Positions 16,269 through 25,309 of a stretch of 64,000 bases of DNA are shown here, one piece after another. This DNA comes from Gallibacter intestinalis. GTDB taxonomy: Bacteria; Bacillota; Clostridia; Peptostreptococcales; Anaerovoracaceae. Under the pieces are notes generated by a model that did not search any database, was not told where the DNA came from, and saw only the letters and a list, made by a program, of their open reading frames with translations. The position numbers and the translations under genes are program-made. Where the stretch lies: NCBI RefSeq assembly GCF_014982745.1, contig NZ_JADCKA010000004.1, positions 62,001 to 126,000 on the forward strand. Direction: 5' to 3'. Each line of letters starts with the position of its first letter. Position 1 is the stretch's first letter.

Positions 16269-16778
16269 TTAATTTTCTAAAAGATTTTTGAGCTTTGCTC
16301 TGATTTTTGCGATCCGCTTGCTGATTGCCTGTTGTGATACGCCGTAAATTTCGGCAAGGTCGGTGCCTGAAATATCGGCGTAATAATGGCGGTAGATGAG
16401 GAGCTGTTCCTAATCGGTCAGCTTGAGGATGGCTTTCCTGAGCTTGTCCGTCATAATGCTTTCCACTACGGCGTCGCATACATCCGGCTGCTCGGCGATG
16501 AGGATGTCCTCGCCGCTGAATTCATCGGTGGTCAGCATATCGTAAGAGAAGTCGCCGTTGTCCGCAGAGCGTTCGTCCAGATATTTCTGTCGACGCTTTG
16601 CTCGGTAGAATTCTGCGTAATCCTCTTTGGATACCTCCATAAGCCTGCCGTAGAGAGGCAGGAACAGCTTGTCCGCATATAACGGGCAGATTTGCTCACG
16701 GCGACAGAATTCCTCATAGGTCAATTCCGTGTACCCGCCGTTTTCTATGATATAAACCGCTTTGGGTTGTTTTTTCAA
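16269..16778 (-). pseudogene. ICE-type sigma-70-like factor interrupted by an in-frame TAG
   Basis: Read from 16778 the frame gives 122 codons, then TAG at 16410-16412, then continues in the same frame for 46 codons to a TAA at 16269. The part after the stop reads EQLLIYRHYYADISGTDLAE and onward, a typical sigma region 4 helix-turn-helix (EIYGVSQQAISKRIAKIR). The part before it (GGYTELTYEEFCRREQ, KRRQKYLDERS) is the N-terminus usual in Tn1549-like conjugative elements. A single base change (for example from AAG or CAG) explains the stop, so the gene is probably inactive unless the stop is read through. Without region 4 the product cannot bind a -35 element. Confidence 0.7.
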
Positions 16779-17304
16779 GGTTATGTGCCTCCGTTCAATC
16801 GTTTTTGGTTGGTTTCAAAAACGATTGATACGGAGGGCTGCGGCAGCCGACAGAGCTGCCGGATTGCCGCTGTTTTAAGGCGTAAAGGCCGCAAAAAGTC
16901 AAGCCAAGTAAAATTCCCGTTTTTTCGGTGCTTTTATTGGCGCTTCTCGGATATTGTTTTGAATTCTGTCGACCGGGAAGGTCAAAAAAATATAGGTGTC
17001 TGTGTGTCTGCGCAAAGACAGTCTTTGCTATTTCAACACCTGTATCTTTCCTGTGTTATTTCTCATTTCCTACCTTGTCACCGAAGGACGGCGGAAACGC
17101 CGTTTCTTACGGCAAAATCCCATATTTTATGTTTTTCAAGCAACGACGCAAGGTACATCGGGTTCACCTCCTGTTCAAGATGGTTTTCTATAAAATAAGA
17201 ACGACGGCATTTTCGGATTTCTAATGCCTTTAAGTAAATTTTTTGGCGAACTGCCTGTTTTCGCGCTGAAAGGAAACGGCATTTTGTCGAGAGAGTAAAG
17301 AAAA
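16779..17304. other. Intergenic stretch, mostly without a gene
   Basis: Apart from the 26-aa ORF (17078-17158), a palindromic GTTTTTG/CAAAAAC-type pair near 16800 and scattered inverted repeats, I see nothing coding. Probably decayed mobile-element DNA. Confidence 0.3.
17078..17158 (-). CDS. 26-aa ORF with strong ribosome site
   Basis: Encodes MYLASLLEKHKIWDFAVRNG followed by VSAVLR. AGGAGGTG lies 6 nt before the ATG, much better than chance for this gene-poor stretch. No homology recognised. It stands alone between the sigma-factor remnant and the surface-protein array, so it may be a leader peptide or a leftover of a longer conjugative-element gene. Confidence 0.35.
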   Translation of the reverse strand: MYLASLLEKHKIWDFAVRNGVSAVLR

Positions 17305-17305
17305 A

Positions 17306-17333
17306 CGCTCAGCAAGTAATTTCTTGCTGAGCG
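17306..17333 (-). terminator. Terminator-like hairpin
   Basis: Perfect 11-bp stem CGCTCAGCAAG with its complement (17306-17316, 17323-17333), followed by T-rich sequence on the minus strand. Second hairpin downstream of the surface-protein array. Confidence 0.65.
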
Positions 17334-17507
17334 TCTTAAAATCATGCTGGAGAGTGACTCCGGTTGTCTATTCTTTTTTCAGGAGACATATTTACCGTCA
17401 CCGACCTTTATCTTTAACCTTTCAATTTTCAATCAGTTTGCGTGACTGCTTTTTGCGAAAGCGAGAAATGTTCACTTCCAGCATATATTCACATCGAGTT
17501 TTTTGAA

Positions 17508-17540
17508 AACGGGCAGTGACAGTCTTTCGGTCACTGCCCG
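17508..17540 (-). terminator. Terminator of the surface-protein array
   Basis: Perfect 11-bp stem CGGGCAGTGAC with its complement (17510-17520, 17530-17540), followed by TTTTC on the minus strand, 32 bp after the last gene of the array. Confidence 0.75.
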
Positions 17541-17572
17541 CTTATCATAATGCTATTTCGGGTTTGTCAATG

Positions 17573-19387
17573 TTATTTAGTGATCCCTTTCTTTTTTCTC
17601 TTGTCTGTAACACCCAACACGGTCAGAACACCACCGCTGGCAAACAGCAGAGCGACCAACAGGAACATATCGCTGCTGTCCCCGGTCTGTGGGCTTTCTG
17701 TTTGCCCAGAAGGCTTGCCCTGCTGTTCGGGCTGTTCGCTGGTTTCAAACGGTGTGTTGGAACCAAGGATAGCATACTGGCTCAGATGGGTAGTCTCAAA
17801 TACCAGGAAGTCTCCTTCCACCACTGCATCAAAGCGTTCCAGCGGGTCACCCAGATATACCGCCTGATAGTATTTGTAGCCCTTCAGGTGGTCGTTCATC
17901 GGGATTTTGACCGTCATGGGGTTGTCCTTGATTTCCAGAGCTTTACCGTCTTTTCTAACGCTGATGTCGTAAATGGACAGCAGGCCCGGCAGTTCTTCTT
18001 TCAGTTCCGGACGGCTTCCCAGCACGCTTTCCTGCGCGATGGTGTCAGCAAAAAGCTCCGCACCCTCTGGCACACCGTCGGTCAGGGAGATGGAAACGCC
18101 GGTTTCGGAAGCAGTCAGATCTTTGGCGCCAGTATCCTCACCAGGTTTTGTTCCAGGATCAGTGCCCGGATCGGTAGAAGTCCCGGACGGGGATACTTTG
18201 ATCACATCATTGGTGCAGTAGTAGCTATACATGCCGGTCTTCTCAATGACTGTCTTATATCCCTCCGGATAGCCTTCCTTATCTGCGGTAATATCTTCCA
18301 TGCCATCTACGGGGGTTACAACATTTGCCTCGTACCTTGCATCGGACGGCAGTTCCACCTTGTCAATTGCCTTATATAAGGTGTAATAAGGCGTACCTTC
18401 TCCTTCTTCATCATATTTTATATTGCCTGTGCCCCAATAAAAAGTTTCTTCGCCTTTTTTGAGAACTTTCATGGTTTTCGGACTGTCAATTTTTGCCTCA
18501 ATAGTTTTTCCGTCAGCATCCTTTGTATATTCCGCCGGCCACTTGGTGCTTCCCTGGATTATTTTAACTTCAAGTGCGAGATATTCGTTTCCGCTTGGAA
18601 GACCGTTAACTTTCACCAGTTCGGCAATATCGGTTTGACCTTGCGAACCTATAGTTTCATCAGCTTCAAAAAAGTAAACGCCGTACAGCCTGCCATCATT
18701 TCCTTTGGTGGCAACCTGCCATGTCCTGGACTCATACGGGGCTTCTGTAATGACTGTTTCTGTCTGCTCATATTCCAATTCCACGCCGGAATCAGCTGTC
18801 AGAGCAAGCTTTGTTTCAAAATTTCCTGTGAACGGGATAGATTTAGACGTTGTTGAGATAAACTGTGCCGAATAAGTCGCCATATGCGGAGCATCGGGCA
18901 TTTTATACGCCGTCACAGTAGCCTCCGAACCAACTTTGAGCGAGCCTTGTGTTCCCTCCGCCATAAACGCAATAGCGGCGCTGGAGGTTTTGTTCTCATT
19001 GATGGTCAGGGAGCCGTCTCCAATAATCTCCAGGTTGCCGCCCCAGCCGAAACCGTATACCACCAGCGAGGAGATGTGGTTGTCACCTACCAGCTTAAGC
19101 TTCAGGTCATCACCCATCTCGTTGGCGACAAGGATATTGGTCGGGTTGTTGTAGTTGGTCAGGGTAACGGTGTTGCTCGCCTTATCATAAACAGCACCTG
19201 ATACATCGTCAATCTGGCCGCTGTTGGCAAAGAGCGTCTGATACCCATCCTCCGAATTACCGAGCCTGAGGTATGCAGAACTGTAGTCCCCGGACGAGGG
19301 GCCGTTCTCCGCAAACGCCGGCACAGCCATTCCAACAGCCATACAAAGCGTCAGCAGTCCTGCAAGAAGTTTGCGCTTTAGTTTCAT
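17573..19387 (-). CDS. SPQTG-anchored surface protein 1
   Basis: The ATG at 19387 (604 aa) has GAAAGGAG upstream. Signal peptide (about 1-26, ending PAFA), then a beta-rich region with turns of the Cthe_2159/beta-helix kind (NTVTLTNYNNPTNILVANEM). A Thr/Pro/Gly spacer (DPGTDPGTKPGED) follows, then a domain of about 130 residues (SETGVSISLTDGVPEG to LSQYAILGSNTPFE) shared with surface protein 2. It ends with sorting signal SPQTGDSSDM, a hydrophobic segment and KRKKK. Sortases recognise such LPXTG-like motifs and attach the protein to peptidoglycan; no sortase gene is in the window. Its last membrane segment differs from the other five paralogues. Confidence 0.8.
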   Translation of the reverse strand: MKLKRKLLAGLLTLCMAVGMAVPAFAENGPSSGDYSSAYLRLGNSEDGYQTLFANSGQIDDVSGAVYDKASNTVTLTNYNNPTNILVANEMGDDLKLKLVGDNHISSLVVYGFGWGGNLEIIGDGSLTINENKTSSAAIAFMAEGTQGSLKVGSEATVTAYKMPDAPHMATYSAQFISTTSKSIPFTGNFETKLALTADSGVELEYEQTETVITEAPYESRTWQVATKGNDGRLYGVYFFEADETIGSQGQTDIAELVKVNGLPSGNEYLALEVKIIQGSTKWPAEYTKDADGKTIEAKIDSPKTMKVLKKGEETFYWGTGNIKYDEEGEGTPYYTLYKAIDKVELPSDARYEANVVTPVDGMEDITADKEGYPEGYKTVIEKTGMYSYYCTNDVIKVSPSGTSTDPGTDPGTKPGEDTGAKDLTASETGVSISLTDGVPEGAELFADTIAQESVLGSRPELKEELPGLLSIYDISVRKDGKALEIKDNPMTVKIPMNDHLKGYKYYQAVYLGDPLERFDAVVEGDFLVFETTHLSQYAILGSNTPFETSEQPEQQGKPSGQTESPQTGDSSDMFLLVALLFASGGVLTVLGVTDKRKKKGITK

Positions 19388-19555
19388 GATTGATTTTTCT
19401 CCTTTCAAGATAACATTTATGTGAATACACGGGTTTGATCATTCTTTTTGGTGTGTCACCGCCTTTTTCTCTGTGTTCTATGCCATCCGTTCCCCGGCGC
19501 GCCGGTTCAGGCAGCCAGGGCGGAACGAATAACCTTCTTTGCCGCAGTTAAAGTT

Positions 19556-19695
19556 CTTTATGCTTTGGTGAAGACCAAAGCATAAAGAAGGGATATCCCT
19601 TCTGCAAAACAACGCTGGCTGCGCCGGGGCGGGCTGTGGTTTTTGCACGAAGCCCGCCCGCAGGCGCTTTTGCCGGTTTTGTTTATTACTCAGCC
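19556..19695 (-). repeat. Array spacer unit, copy A
   Basis: Conserved intergenic unit with three palindromes: a 14-bp-arm hairpin CTTTATGCTTTGGT/ACCAAAGCATAAAG (19556-19587), AAGGGATATCCCTT (19588-19601) and a GC-rich stem GGGCGGGCT/AGCCCGCCC (19627-19635, 19651-19659). Same unit in copies B to E. Confidence 0.8.
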
Positions 19696-21195
19696 TTATT
19701 TCCCGGCCGCCGCCTTTTTCCGCCTGTAGAACAGCATCCCCAGCACGCCGCCGCAGGAGGCCATCATCAGGCTGATCCACAGCGCCATATCGCTGCTGTC
19801 CCCAGTCTGTGGGCTTTCTATTTGCTCAGAAGGCTTGCCCTGCTGTTCGGGTTTGGCTGGGTCGGTGGGGTCGGTCGGCTTTTCGCTGGTTTCAAACGGC
19901 GTGTTAGAACCAAGGATTGCGTACTGGCTCAAATGGTCGGTTTCAAACACGAGGAAGTCTCCTTCCACCACCGCGTCAAAGCGTTCCAATGGGTCGCCCA
20001 GATACACCGCCTGATAGTATTTGTAGCCTTTCAGGTGGTCGTTCAGCGGGATTTTCACCGTCATGGGATTGTCCTTGATTTCAAGGGTTTCCCCATTCTG
20101 GCGGACGCTGATGTCGTAAATGGACAGCAGGCCCGGCAGCTCCTCTTTCAGCTCCGGACGGCTTTCCAGTACGCTTTCCTGCGCGATAGTATCAGCGGAA
20201 AGGGTCGCGTCCTCCGGCACACCGTCGGTCAGGGAGATGGAAACGCTGGTGTCGGAAGCAGTCAAATCCTTAACGGTGGTACCGCTCTCAGCGCCTTTAG
20301 ACTCCCACTTGGCATAGAGGTCAATCGGCGCATAGGGCGCGGCGCCGTAGGGCTCATCCTTCAAATCATTGTAAATGCTCAGATAGGTGATCGGCCCGTC
20401 GGTACAGGCTTCGTCCCTGTACCAGCCTGCAAACACCATATCGCCGTTTTCCGGCTTGGGACAGGTCGCTTCCACAAAAAAGTCATCCTGGCCGGAGAAT
20501 TCCATTGACTGCGGCTTTATATACAAATGGTCGCTGCCGTCCTCCGCAAAGGTTCCGCCGTTGGCCCGCAGGATGACGGCGTATTTCGGATACTCTCCGG
20601 AAGGTGTTTTATTGGTCAGGTCATCTTTGTCTACAATCTCTGAATGAAATGCTGCAGTGATAACCACGCTTTTATTGCCGCTCTCGTCCGTCTCGATCGC
20701 GTTCCGGACGTCCTCCGCCGTGACGGAGCCTTTCAGCGCCTTATATCCGCCCTTTCCGTCCTTTACCATCCATGCGGCAAACGTATAATAGAAGCCGGCT
20801 CCTTCCGGACGATATTCTGGTCCGTCAGGAAGCGGAACAGTAAAGGAAGATGCGTCTGCGACCTCCACATCATAGTACAGATGCGCCATAGTGATGTCTG
20901 GTTCAATGCTGGAGATGCTTTTGTCCGCCGGATTGATATCGCCTTCAATGGTGGTATACACCGGCTCATCGCCTGGGTTTTCCACATGTCCGATGGTTCT
21001 TGTAGCATAGAACCGTCCGGCATCGGTATCGATATCACCGACATCGACCCAGCCCATTTGATAGTAGCCATATTCCGCGCCGCCGTAGTAGAAGCTGATG
21101 GTAAGGGGGTCTCCCGCCGCAAATGCCGGCACAGCCATTCCAACAGCCATACAAAGCGTCAGCAGTCCTGCAAGCAGTTTTCGCTTCAATTTCAT
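19696..21195 (-). CDS. SPQTG-anchored surface protein 2 with Listeria-Bacteroides repeat
   Basis: The ATG at 21195 (499 aa) has AAAGGAG upstream. The signal peptide is nearly identical to that of surface protein 1. A central domain contains VILRANGGTFAEDG and VFAGWYRDEACTDGPI ending DLYAKWE, the pattern of Listeria-Bacteroides (InlB B-type) repeats. The following domain (SDTSVSISLTDGVPED to LSQYAILGSNTPFE) is almost the same as in protein 1, including at the DNA level. The end is ESPQTGDSSDMALW, a membrane segment and YRRKKAAAGK. Role: cell-wall-attached adhesion or host-interaction protein, by family. Confidence 0.8.
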   Translation of the reverse strand: MKLKRKLLAGLLTLCMAVGMAVPAFAAGDPLTISFYYGGAEYGYYQMGWVDVGDIDTDAGRFYATRTIGHVENPGDEPVYTTIEGDINPADKSISSIEPDITMAHLYYDVEVADASSFTVPLPDGPEYRPEGAGFYYTFAAWMVKDGKGGYKALKGSVTAEDVRNAIETDESGNKSVVITAAFHSEIVDKDDLTNKTPSGEYPKYAVILRANGGTFAEDGSDHLYIKPQSMEFSGQDDFFVEATCPKPENGDMVFAGWYRDEACTDGPITYLSIYNDLKDEPYGAAPYAPIDLYAKWESKGAESGTTVKDLTASDTSVSISLTDGVPEDATLSADTIAQESVLESRPELKEELPGLLSIYDISVRQNGETLEIKDNPMTVKIPLNDHLKGYKYYQAVYLGDPLERFDAVVEGDFLVFETDHLSQYAILGSNTPFETSEKPTDPTDPAKPEQQGKPSEQIESPQTGDSSDMALWISLMMASCGGVLGMLFYRRKKAAAGK

Positions 21196-21363
21196 AACTG
21201 ATTTTTCTCCTTTCAAGATAAAATTCATGTGAATAAACGGTTTGATGATTCTCTTTAGGGTATCACCGCCTTTTTCTCTATATTTCTATGCCATCCGTTC
21301 CCCGGTGCGTCGGTTCAGGCAGCCAGGGCGGAACGAATAACCTTCTTTGTCGCAGTTAAAGTT

Positions 21364-21503
21364 CTTTATGCTTTGGTGAAGACCAAAGCATAAAGAAGGG
21401 ATATCCCTTCTGCAAAACAACGCTGGCTACACCGGGGCGGGCTGTGGTTTTTGCACGAAGCCCGCCCGCAGGCGCTTTTGCCGGTTTTGTTTATTACTCA
21501 GCC
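21364..21503 (-). repeat. Array spacer unit, copy B
   Basis: Nearly identical to copy A; similarity also continues upstream to about 21290 and into the sorting-signal codons of the next gene. Confidence 0.8.
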
Positions 21504-23624
21504 TTATTTCCCGGCCGCCGCCTTTTTCCGCCTGTAGAACAGCATCCCCAGCACGCCGCCGCAGGAGGCCATCATCAGGCTGATCCACAGCGCCATATCG
21601 CTGCTGTCCCCAGTCTGTGGGCTTTCTGTTTGCCCAGAAGGCTTGCCCTGCTGTTCGGGCTTGGCTGGATCGGTTGGCTCAGTCGGGTCGGTAGGAGTGG
21701 TCGGGTCAGTAGGATCCGTTGGCTCAGTGGGTTCAACCGGCTCCAAAGAGGAACGAACCTGCACATATTTTTCGTTCTGATACTCTGTGCCGGCAGGATC
21801 GCCAATAATTTCCTCAGCCGCAGCAGAATCACCGGCCGCTACAACAGGATCGGTGTAGCCAGATAAGTCAGGTTTCCAGCGCATGGCGCCCTTTCCGCCG
21901 CTGGCAGTGACAACCGCTCCGTCGGAGATGGTGAAGTTCCCCTTCTGATCGCCGCCCAATTCACCAAAGATATCTTCCTTGCCAGCAAAGATACCATAGT
22001 GCTCGCCGCTTGCAGAAGAGGCATTTACTACGGTTCCGGCTCCGCTGACGATGACATCACCGCAGATGCCGTGATCGTTTACGGAAGAAATATTCACCTT
22101 CGCTCCGTTAATCGCCGTAAGGCCAGTATTAATGCCCGGAGTGCCGAAACTGGCATCCTGAGTTGCATTGTTCTTCGCATTCAGCGTCGCGCCGTCCACC
22201 GTCAGTCCGCCGATTGCTCTGACTGCGGCATATGGCTGATCCTGCTCGTCGCTGGAAAAGTCAACGGTAAGATCTACAGACGCCCCGTCTTCAATGGTAA
22301 TGGTATTGTTGCCAAACAGGCCGAAATAGGTGCCGCTGGTGGTCAGGCTTCCGTTTCCTTTGACCGTCATAGCCCCGTGGGAATAAACCGCGGAGTGAGG
22401 GAAGTCCCCTTCTCCGGTAATCTGATTCTCACCTTTCAGCACAAGGGTAAAGTTCTCTTCCTGCGCCCATACAGCGCCGAAGCCGCTGGATGTCAGCTGG
22501 GCGTTATCCAGTGTCAAGGTGTTGGCCGCCGGATCATAGTACGCCGTGGCGCCGTCACCGTCGGCATCACCCAGAATGTCGCTGGCGTTGGCGCTGGTGA
22601 CGGTGATGCCGTTCACCTTTACCGCATACGTCTGTACCCCGGATGTTTCTACTTCAGCCTTGCACACCGTACAAACCCCGTTTGCTATCTGATGCACTCC
22701 GTACTGGTCTTTTTCGGCGCAGCCCTCTGCCGTGCAGGCTTTCCAGTGATGTGTGCCGTCGCTGGTCCAGTCTTCCGCCCAGACATGCTCGTGCTGCTCT
22801 TTGTATACCAGCCTGAGATCGTAATATTTATCCACCACCTCATGTACCACTACCACAGGTCTTCCCTCAGTGTTTATAGACTCTATTGTTCTCGATGAAT
22901 AAATGCTCTCAAGCTCCGTTTTGACCATCAGGTTATCCCTGGTGACATTCGCCAGCTCAGGAACCGTTGCCTTATTCTTCTCGAAATACTGATAGAGCAG
23001 TTCCGTTACTGCCTGTTTCTCATTCTCACTCGTGGTACCATCAGGCTTTATGACATCCGGATTCCCTGTGGCCGTTATGCCCTCATGGTGCAGCTTATTC
23101 TCGCTGCCTGGCAGCCCCACATCGACCACTCCCGTATAATGCTTATTGACGGACGTTTTAACGGAGACATCGTAGTACGTTTTATACGATGCTGAGCTCG
23201 AACTGCTCCAGCCAGTCCAGTCCGTCACATAGTAGCCCGATAGATTGTCCGGGTCGCCGGTGCCGGAGACGCCCTCTCTCGCTTTTACCTCTACCTCGTA
23301 GGTAGGATTGATAACGCCTTCTGCATTTCCTGTGTTTGTAAAGGTGCAGGTGGTCTCCCGCTGAACCGTCTTTGTCTCTACCTTTGTCTTTTCTCCGGCA
23401 GTGCCGTCAAAGTGTCCGTAAAGGGTCACTTCATACTCAAAGATATCCAGCCCGCCGGTGGTTTCCGGCTTATCCCAGCTGGCTTTTAAGCCGGTTTCTG
23501 TCAGTTCCAGCTTCAGATTTGTTGGCGCAGCCGGTACACCCGCCGCAAAAGCGGTCATTGGCAGCATTCCCAACACCATGCACAGGGAAAGCAGCAACGC
23601 CGTCAGTTTCTTTTTTGCTTGCAT
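21504..23624 (-). CDS. SPQTG-anchored surface protein 3 with FN3 and beta-helix-like domains
   Basis: The ATG at 23624 (706 aa) has AAGGAGG 8 nt upstream. Signal peptide MQAKKKLTALLLSLCMVLG, then a fibronectin type III domain (PAAPTNLKLELTETGLKASW, about 28-47). Next is one Cys/His unit (HVWAEDWTSDGTHHWKACTA, CTVCKAE) of the kind repeated in surface protein 6. It is followed by a Cthe_2159-like beta-helix region (TVKGNGSLTTSGTYFGLFGN; NAKNNATQDASFGTPG). A Thr/Pro/Asp-rich wall spacer precedes ESPQTGDSSDMALW, the membrane segment and YRRKKAAAGK. A mosaic of modules seen separately in its neighbours. Confidence 0.8.
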   Translation of the reverse strand: MQAKKKLTALLLSLCMVLGMLPMTAFAAGVPAAPTNLKLELTETGLKASWDKPETTGGLDIFEYEVTLYGHFDGTAGEKTKVETKTVQRETTCTFTNTGNAEGVINPTYEVEVKAREGVSGTGDPDNLSGYYVTDWTGWSSSSSASYKTYYDVSVKTSVNKHYTGVVDVGLPGSENKLHHEGITATGNPDVIKPDGTTSENEKQAVTELLYQYFEKNKATVPELANVTRDNLMVKTELESIYSSRTIESINTEGRPVVVVHEVVDKYYDLRLVYKEQHEHVWAEDWTSDGTHHWKACTAEGCAEKDQYGVHQIANGVCTVCKAEVETSGVQTYAVKVNGITVTSANASDILGDADGDGATAYYDPAANTLTLDNAQLTSSGFGAVWAQEENFTLVLKGENQITGEGDFPHSAVYSHGAMTVKGNGSLTTSGTYFGLFGNNTITIEDGASVDLTVDFSSDEQDQPYAAVRAIGGLTVDGATLNAKNNATQDASFGTPGINTGLTAINGAKVNISSVNDHGICGDVIVSGAGTVVNASSASGEHYGIFAGKEDIFGELGGDQKGNFTISDGAVVTASGGKGAMRWKPDLSGYTDPVVAAGDSAAAEEIIGDPAGTEYQNEKYVQVRSSLEPVEPTEPTDPTDPTTPTDPTEPTDPAKPEQQGKPSGQTESPQTGDSSDMALWISLMMASCGGVLGMLFYRRKKAAAGK

Positions 23625-23657
23625 TTGGTTTCTCCTCCTTGTCAAATAAGATTGCTT

Positions 23658-23791
23658 ATCCTTTGGTAGATACCAAAGGATAGAAGGGATATCCCTTCTT
23701 GAAAAAGATACCGGCTGCGCCGGGGCGGGCTGTGGATTTTGCACGAAGCCCGCCCGCAGGCGCTTTTGCCGGTTTTGTTTATTACTCAGCC
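23658..23791 (-). repeat. Array spacer unit, copy C
   Basis: Hairpin ATCCTTTGGT/ACCAAAGGAT (23658-23667, 23672-23681), then AAGGGATATCCCTT and the GC-rich stem, as in copies A and B but with a shorter first hairpin. Confidence 0.8.
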
Positions 23792-25141
23792 TTATTTCCC
23801 GGCCGCCGCCTTTTTCCGCCTGTAGAACAGCATTCCCAGCACGCCGCCGCAGGAAGCCAGCATCAGGCCAATCCACAGCGCCATATCGCTGCTGTCCCCG
23901 GTCTGTGGGCTTTCGGTTGTATCGTCTGTTTTGTCCGGCTTATCCTGTGGCGGATCCGTTGGTGCAGCTGGAGTTTCGTCCGGTTTGGAAGGTTCCGGCT
24001 TTGTTTCGCCAGTCGGCGCTAAAACCGTCTGCTCCTTTGTGATAACTTCCGTCAAACCTGCGTCCTTAAAATACGTATCGCACTGCGGGCAGTACCAGTA
24101 TTCGATATTGCCCGGCTCGGTTGCAGTGGGGGCTTTCCCATCAACCTTTTCCGCTTTGTGTCCGATTTGCACCTTATCCTCAGGCCAGCCGTTTGCCTCC
24201 GTGTAGCCGTCAGCTCCGCAAGGCACATGAATGGCGGTGAGGGCGGCGCACTCGTCGAATACCCCATCGCCGCCTAACTCGGGAGCCGTTCTGCCCTCAA
24301 AAGTGATACTCTCCAGTTTGTCACATTCCCAAAACGCGCTCTCCCCAATCGTTGTCACGCCGGCCGGAATCGTTATATCGGTCAATCCCATACAACAACA
24401 AAAAGCGCTTTCCCTGATTGAAGAAAGCTGGCTTCCCTCCTCAAAGGTCACGCTTGTCAAATCACTGCAAAAATAAAAAGCCATGATTCCAATGGAGGTT
24501 ACGCCTGCCGGAATTTCTATACTCGTCAGCTTGCCGCAGCCGAAGAATGTACCGCTCTTAATTTCGGTGAGCTTGCTATCTTTTTCAAAGGTTACGCCGC
24601 TAAGATTGAAGCACTCCTCAAACGCTTCCATTCCAATCGTTGTCACTCCGGCAGGAATATTTATGTTTTCCAAACCGCTTTCGTAAAACGCGTACTTGCC
24701 GATGCCGGTTACGCCGTCAGGGATTTCAATGCTCGTCAAAGACCATGTCATGTAAAACGCAGAGTCCCCAATGGAAGAAAGTCGGCTTCCCTCCGCAAAA
24801 GTCACGCTGCTCAGGCTTTTGCAATTGTAGAAAGCCTTTACTCCGATAGAGGTTACGCTGTCTGGAATCGCTACGCTCGTCAAGGTATTATTATGAGAGA
24901 ACGCAGCCTTCCCAATAGCAGTGACCGGCTTTCCCTCTATCTCGTTCGGAATTACGACGCTCGCTTCGTTTCCTGTATATCCGGTTATCGTCACGCTTTC
25001 GCCGTTGATTTCATATGTGAAATCGTCATATGTTAAATCATCGGCTGTGGTTCCTCCCGCCGCAAACACGGTCATGGGCAGCATTCCCAACACCATGCAC
25101 AGGGAAAGCAGCAACGCCGTCAGTTTCTTTTTTGCTTGCAT
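23792..25141 (-). CDS. SPQTG-anchored surface protein 4, BspA-type leucine-rich repeats
   Basis: The ATG at 25141 (449 aa) has AAGGAGG upstream. After the signal peptide comes DLTYDDFTYEINGESVTITG (about 30-49). About ten BspA-type (LRR_5) repeats follow, of the form LTSVTFEEGSQLSSIRESAF and IEIPAGVTSIGIMAFYFCSD. A short domain with a CPQCDTYF zinc-type knuckle, a Pro-rich spacer, ESPQTGDSSDMALW, the membrane segment and YRRKKAAAGK complete it. BspA-type proteins of oral and gut bacteria bind host matrix proteins. The first 60 residues are nearly identical to those of protein 5. Confidence 0.85.
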   Translation of the reverse strand: MQAKKKLTALLLSLCMVLGMLPMTVFAAGGTTADDLTYDDFTYEINGESVTITGYTGNEASVVIPNEIEGKPVTAIGKAAFSHNNTLTSVAIPDSVTSIGVKAFYNCKSLSSVTFAEGSRLSSIGDSAFYMTWSLTSIEIPDGVTGIGKYAFYESGLENINIPAGVTTIGMEAFEECFNLSGVTFEKDSKLTEIKSGTFFGCGKLTSIEIPAGVTSIGIMAFYFCSDLTSVTFEEGSQLSSIRESAFCCCMGLTDITIPAGVTTIGESAFWECDKLESITFEGRTAPELGGDGVFDECAALTAIHVPCGADGYTEANGWPEDKVQIGHKAEKVDGKAPTATEPGNIEYWYCPQCDTYFKDAGLTEVITKEQTVLAPTGETKPEPSKPDETPAAPTDPPQDKPDKTDDTTESPQTGDSSDMALWIGLMLASCGGVLGMLFYRRKKAAAGK

Positions 25142-25174
25142 TTGGTTTCTCCTCCTTGTCAAATAAGATTGCTT

Positions 25175-25309
25175 ATCCTTTGGTAGATATCAAAGGATAG
25201 AAGGGATATCCCTTCTTGAAAAGGATACCGGCTGCGCCGGGGCGGGCTGTGGTTTTTGCACGAAGCCCGCCCGCAGGCGCTTTTGCCGGTTTTGTTTTAT
25301 CTCTCAGCC
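25175..25309 (-). repeat. Array spacer unit, copy D
   Basis: As copy C, with one base change inside the first hairpin (25175-25182 with 25191-25198). Confidence 0.8.

Noticed and set aside
16692-17224. Several plus-strand ORFs up to 168 codons in the gap before the surface array
   Set aside because: Composition is unlike protein (rich in Cys, Phe, Arg), no ribosome sites, and they overlap the sigma-factor gene.
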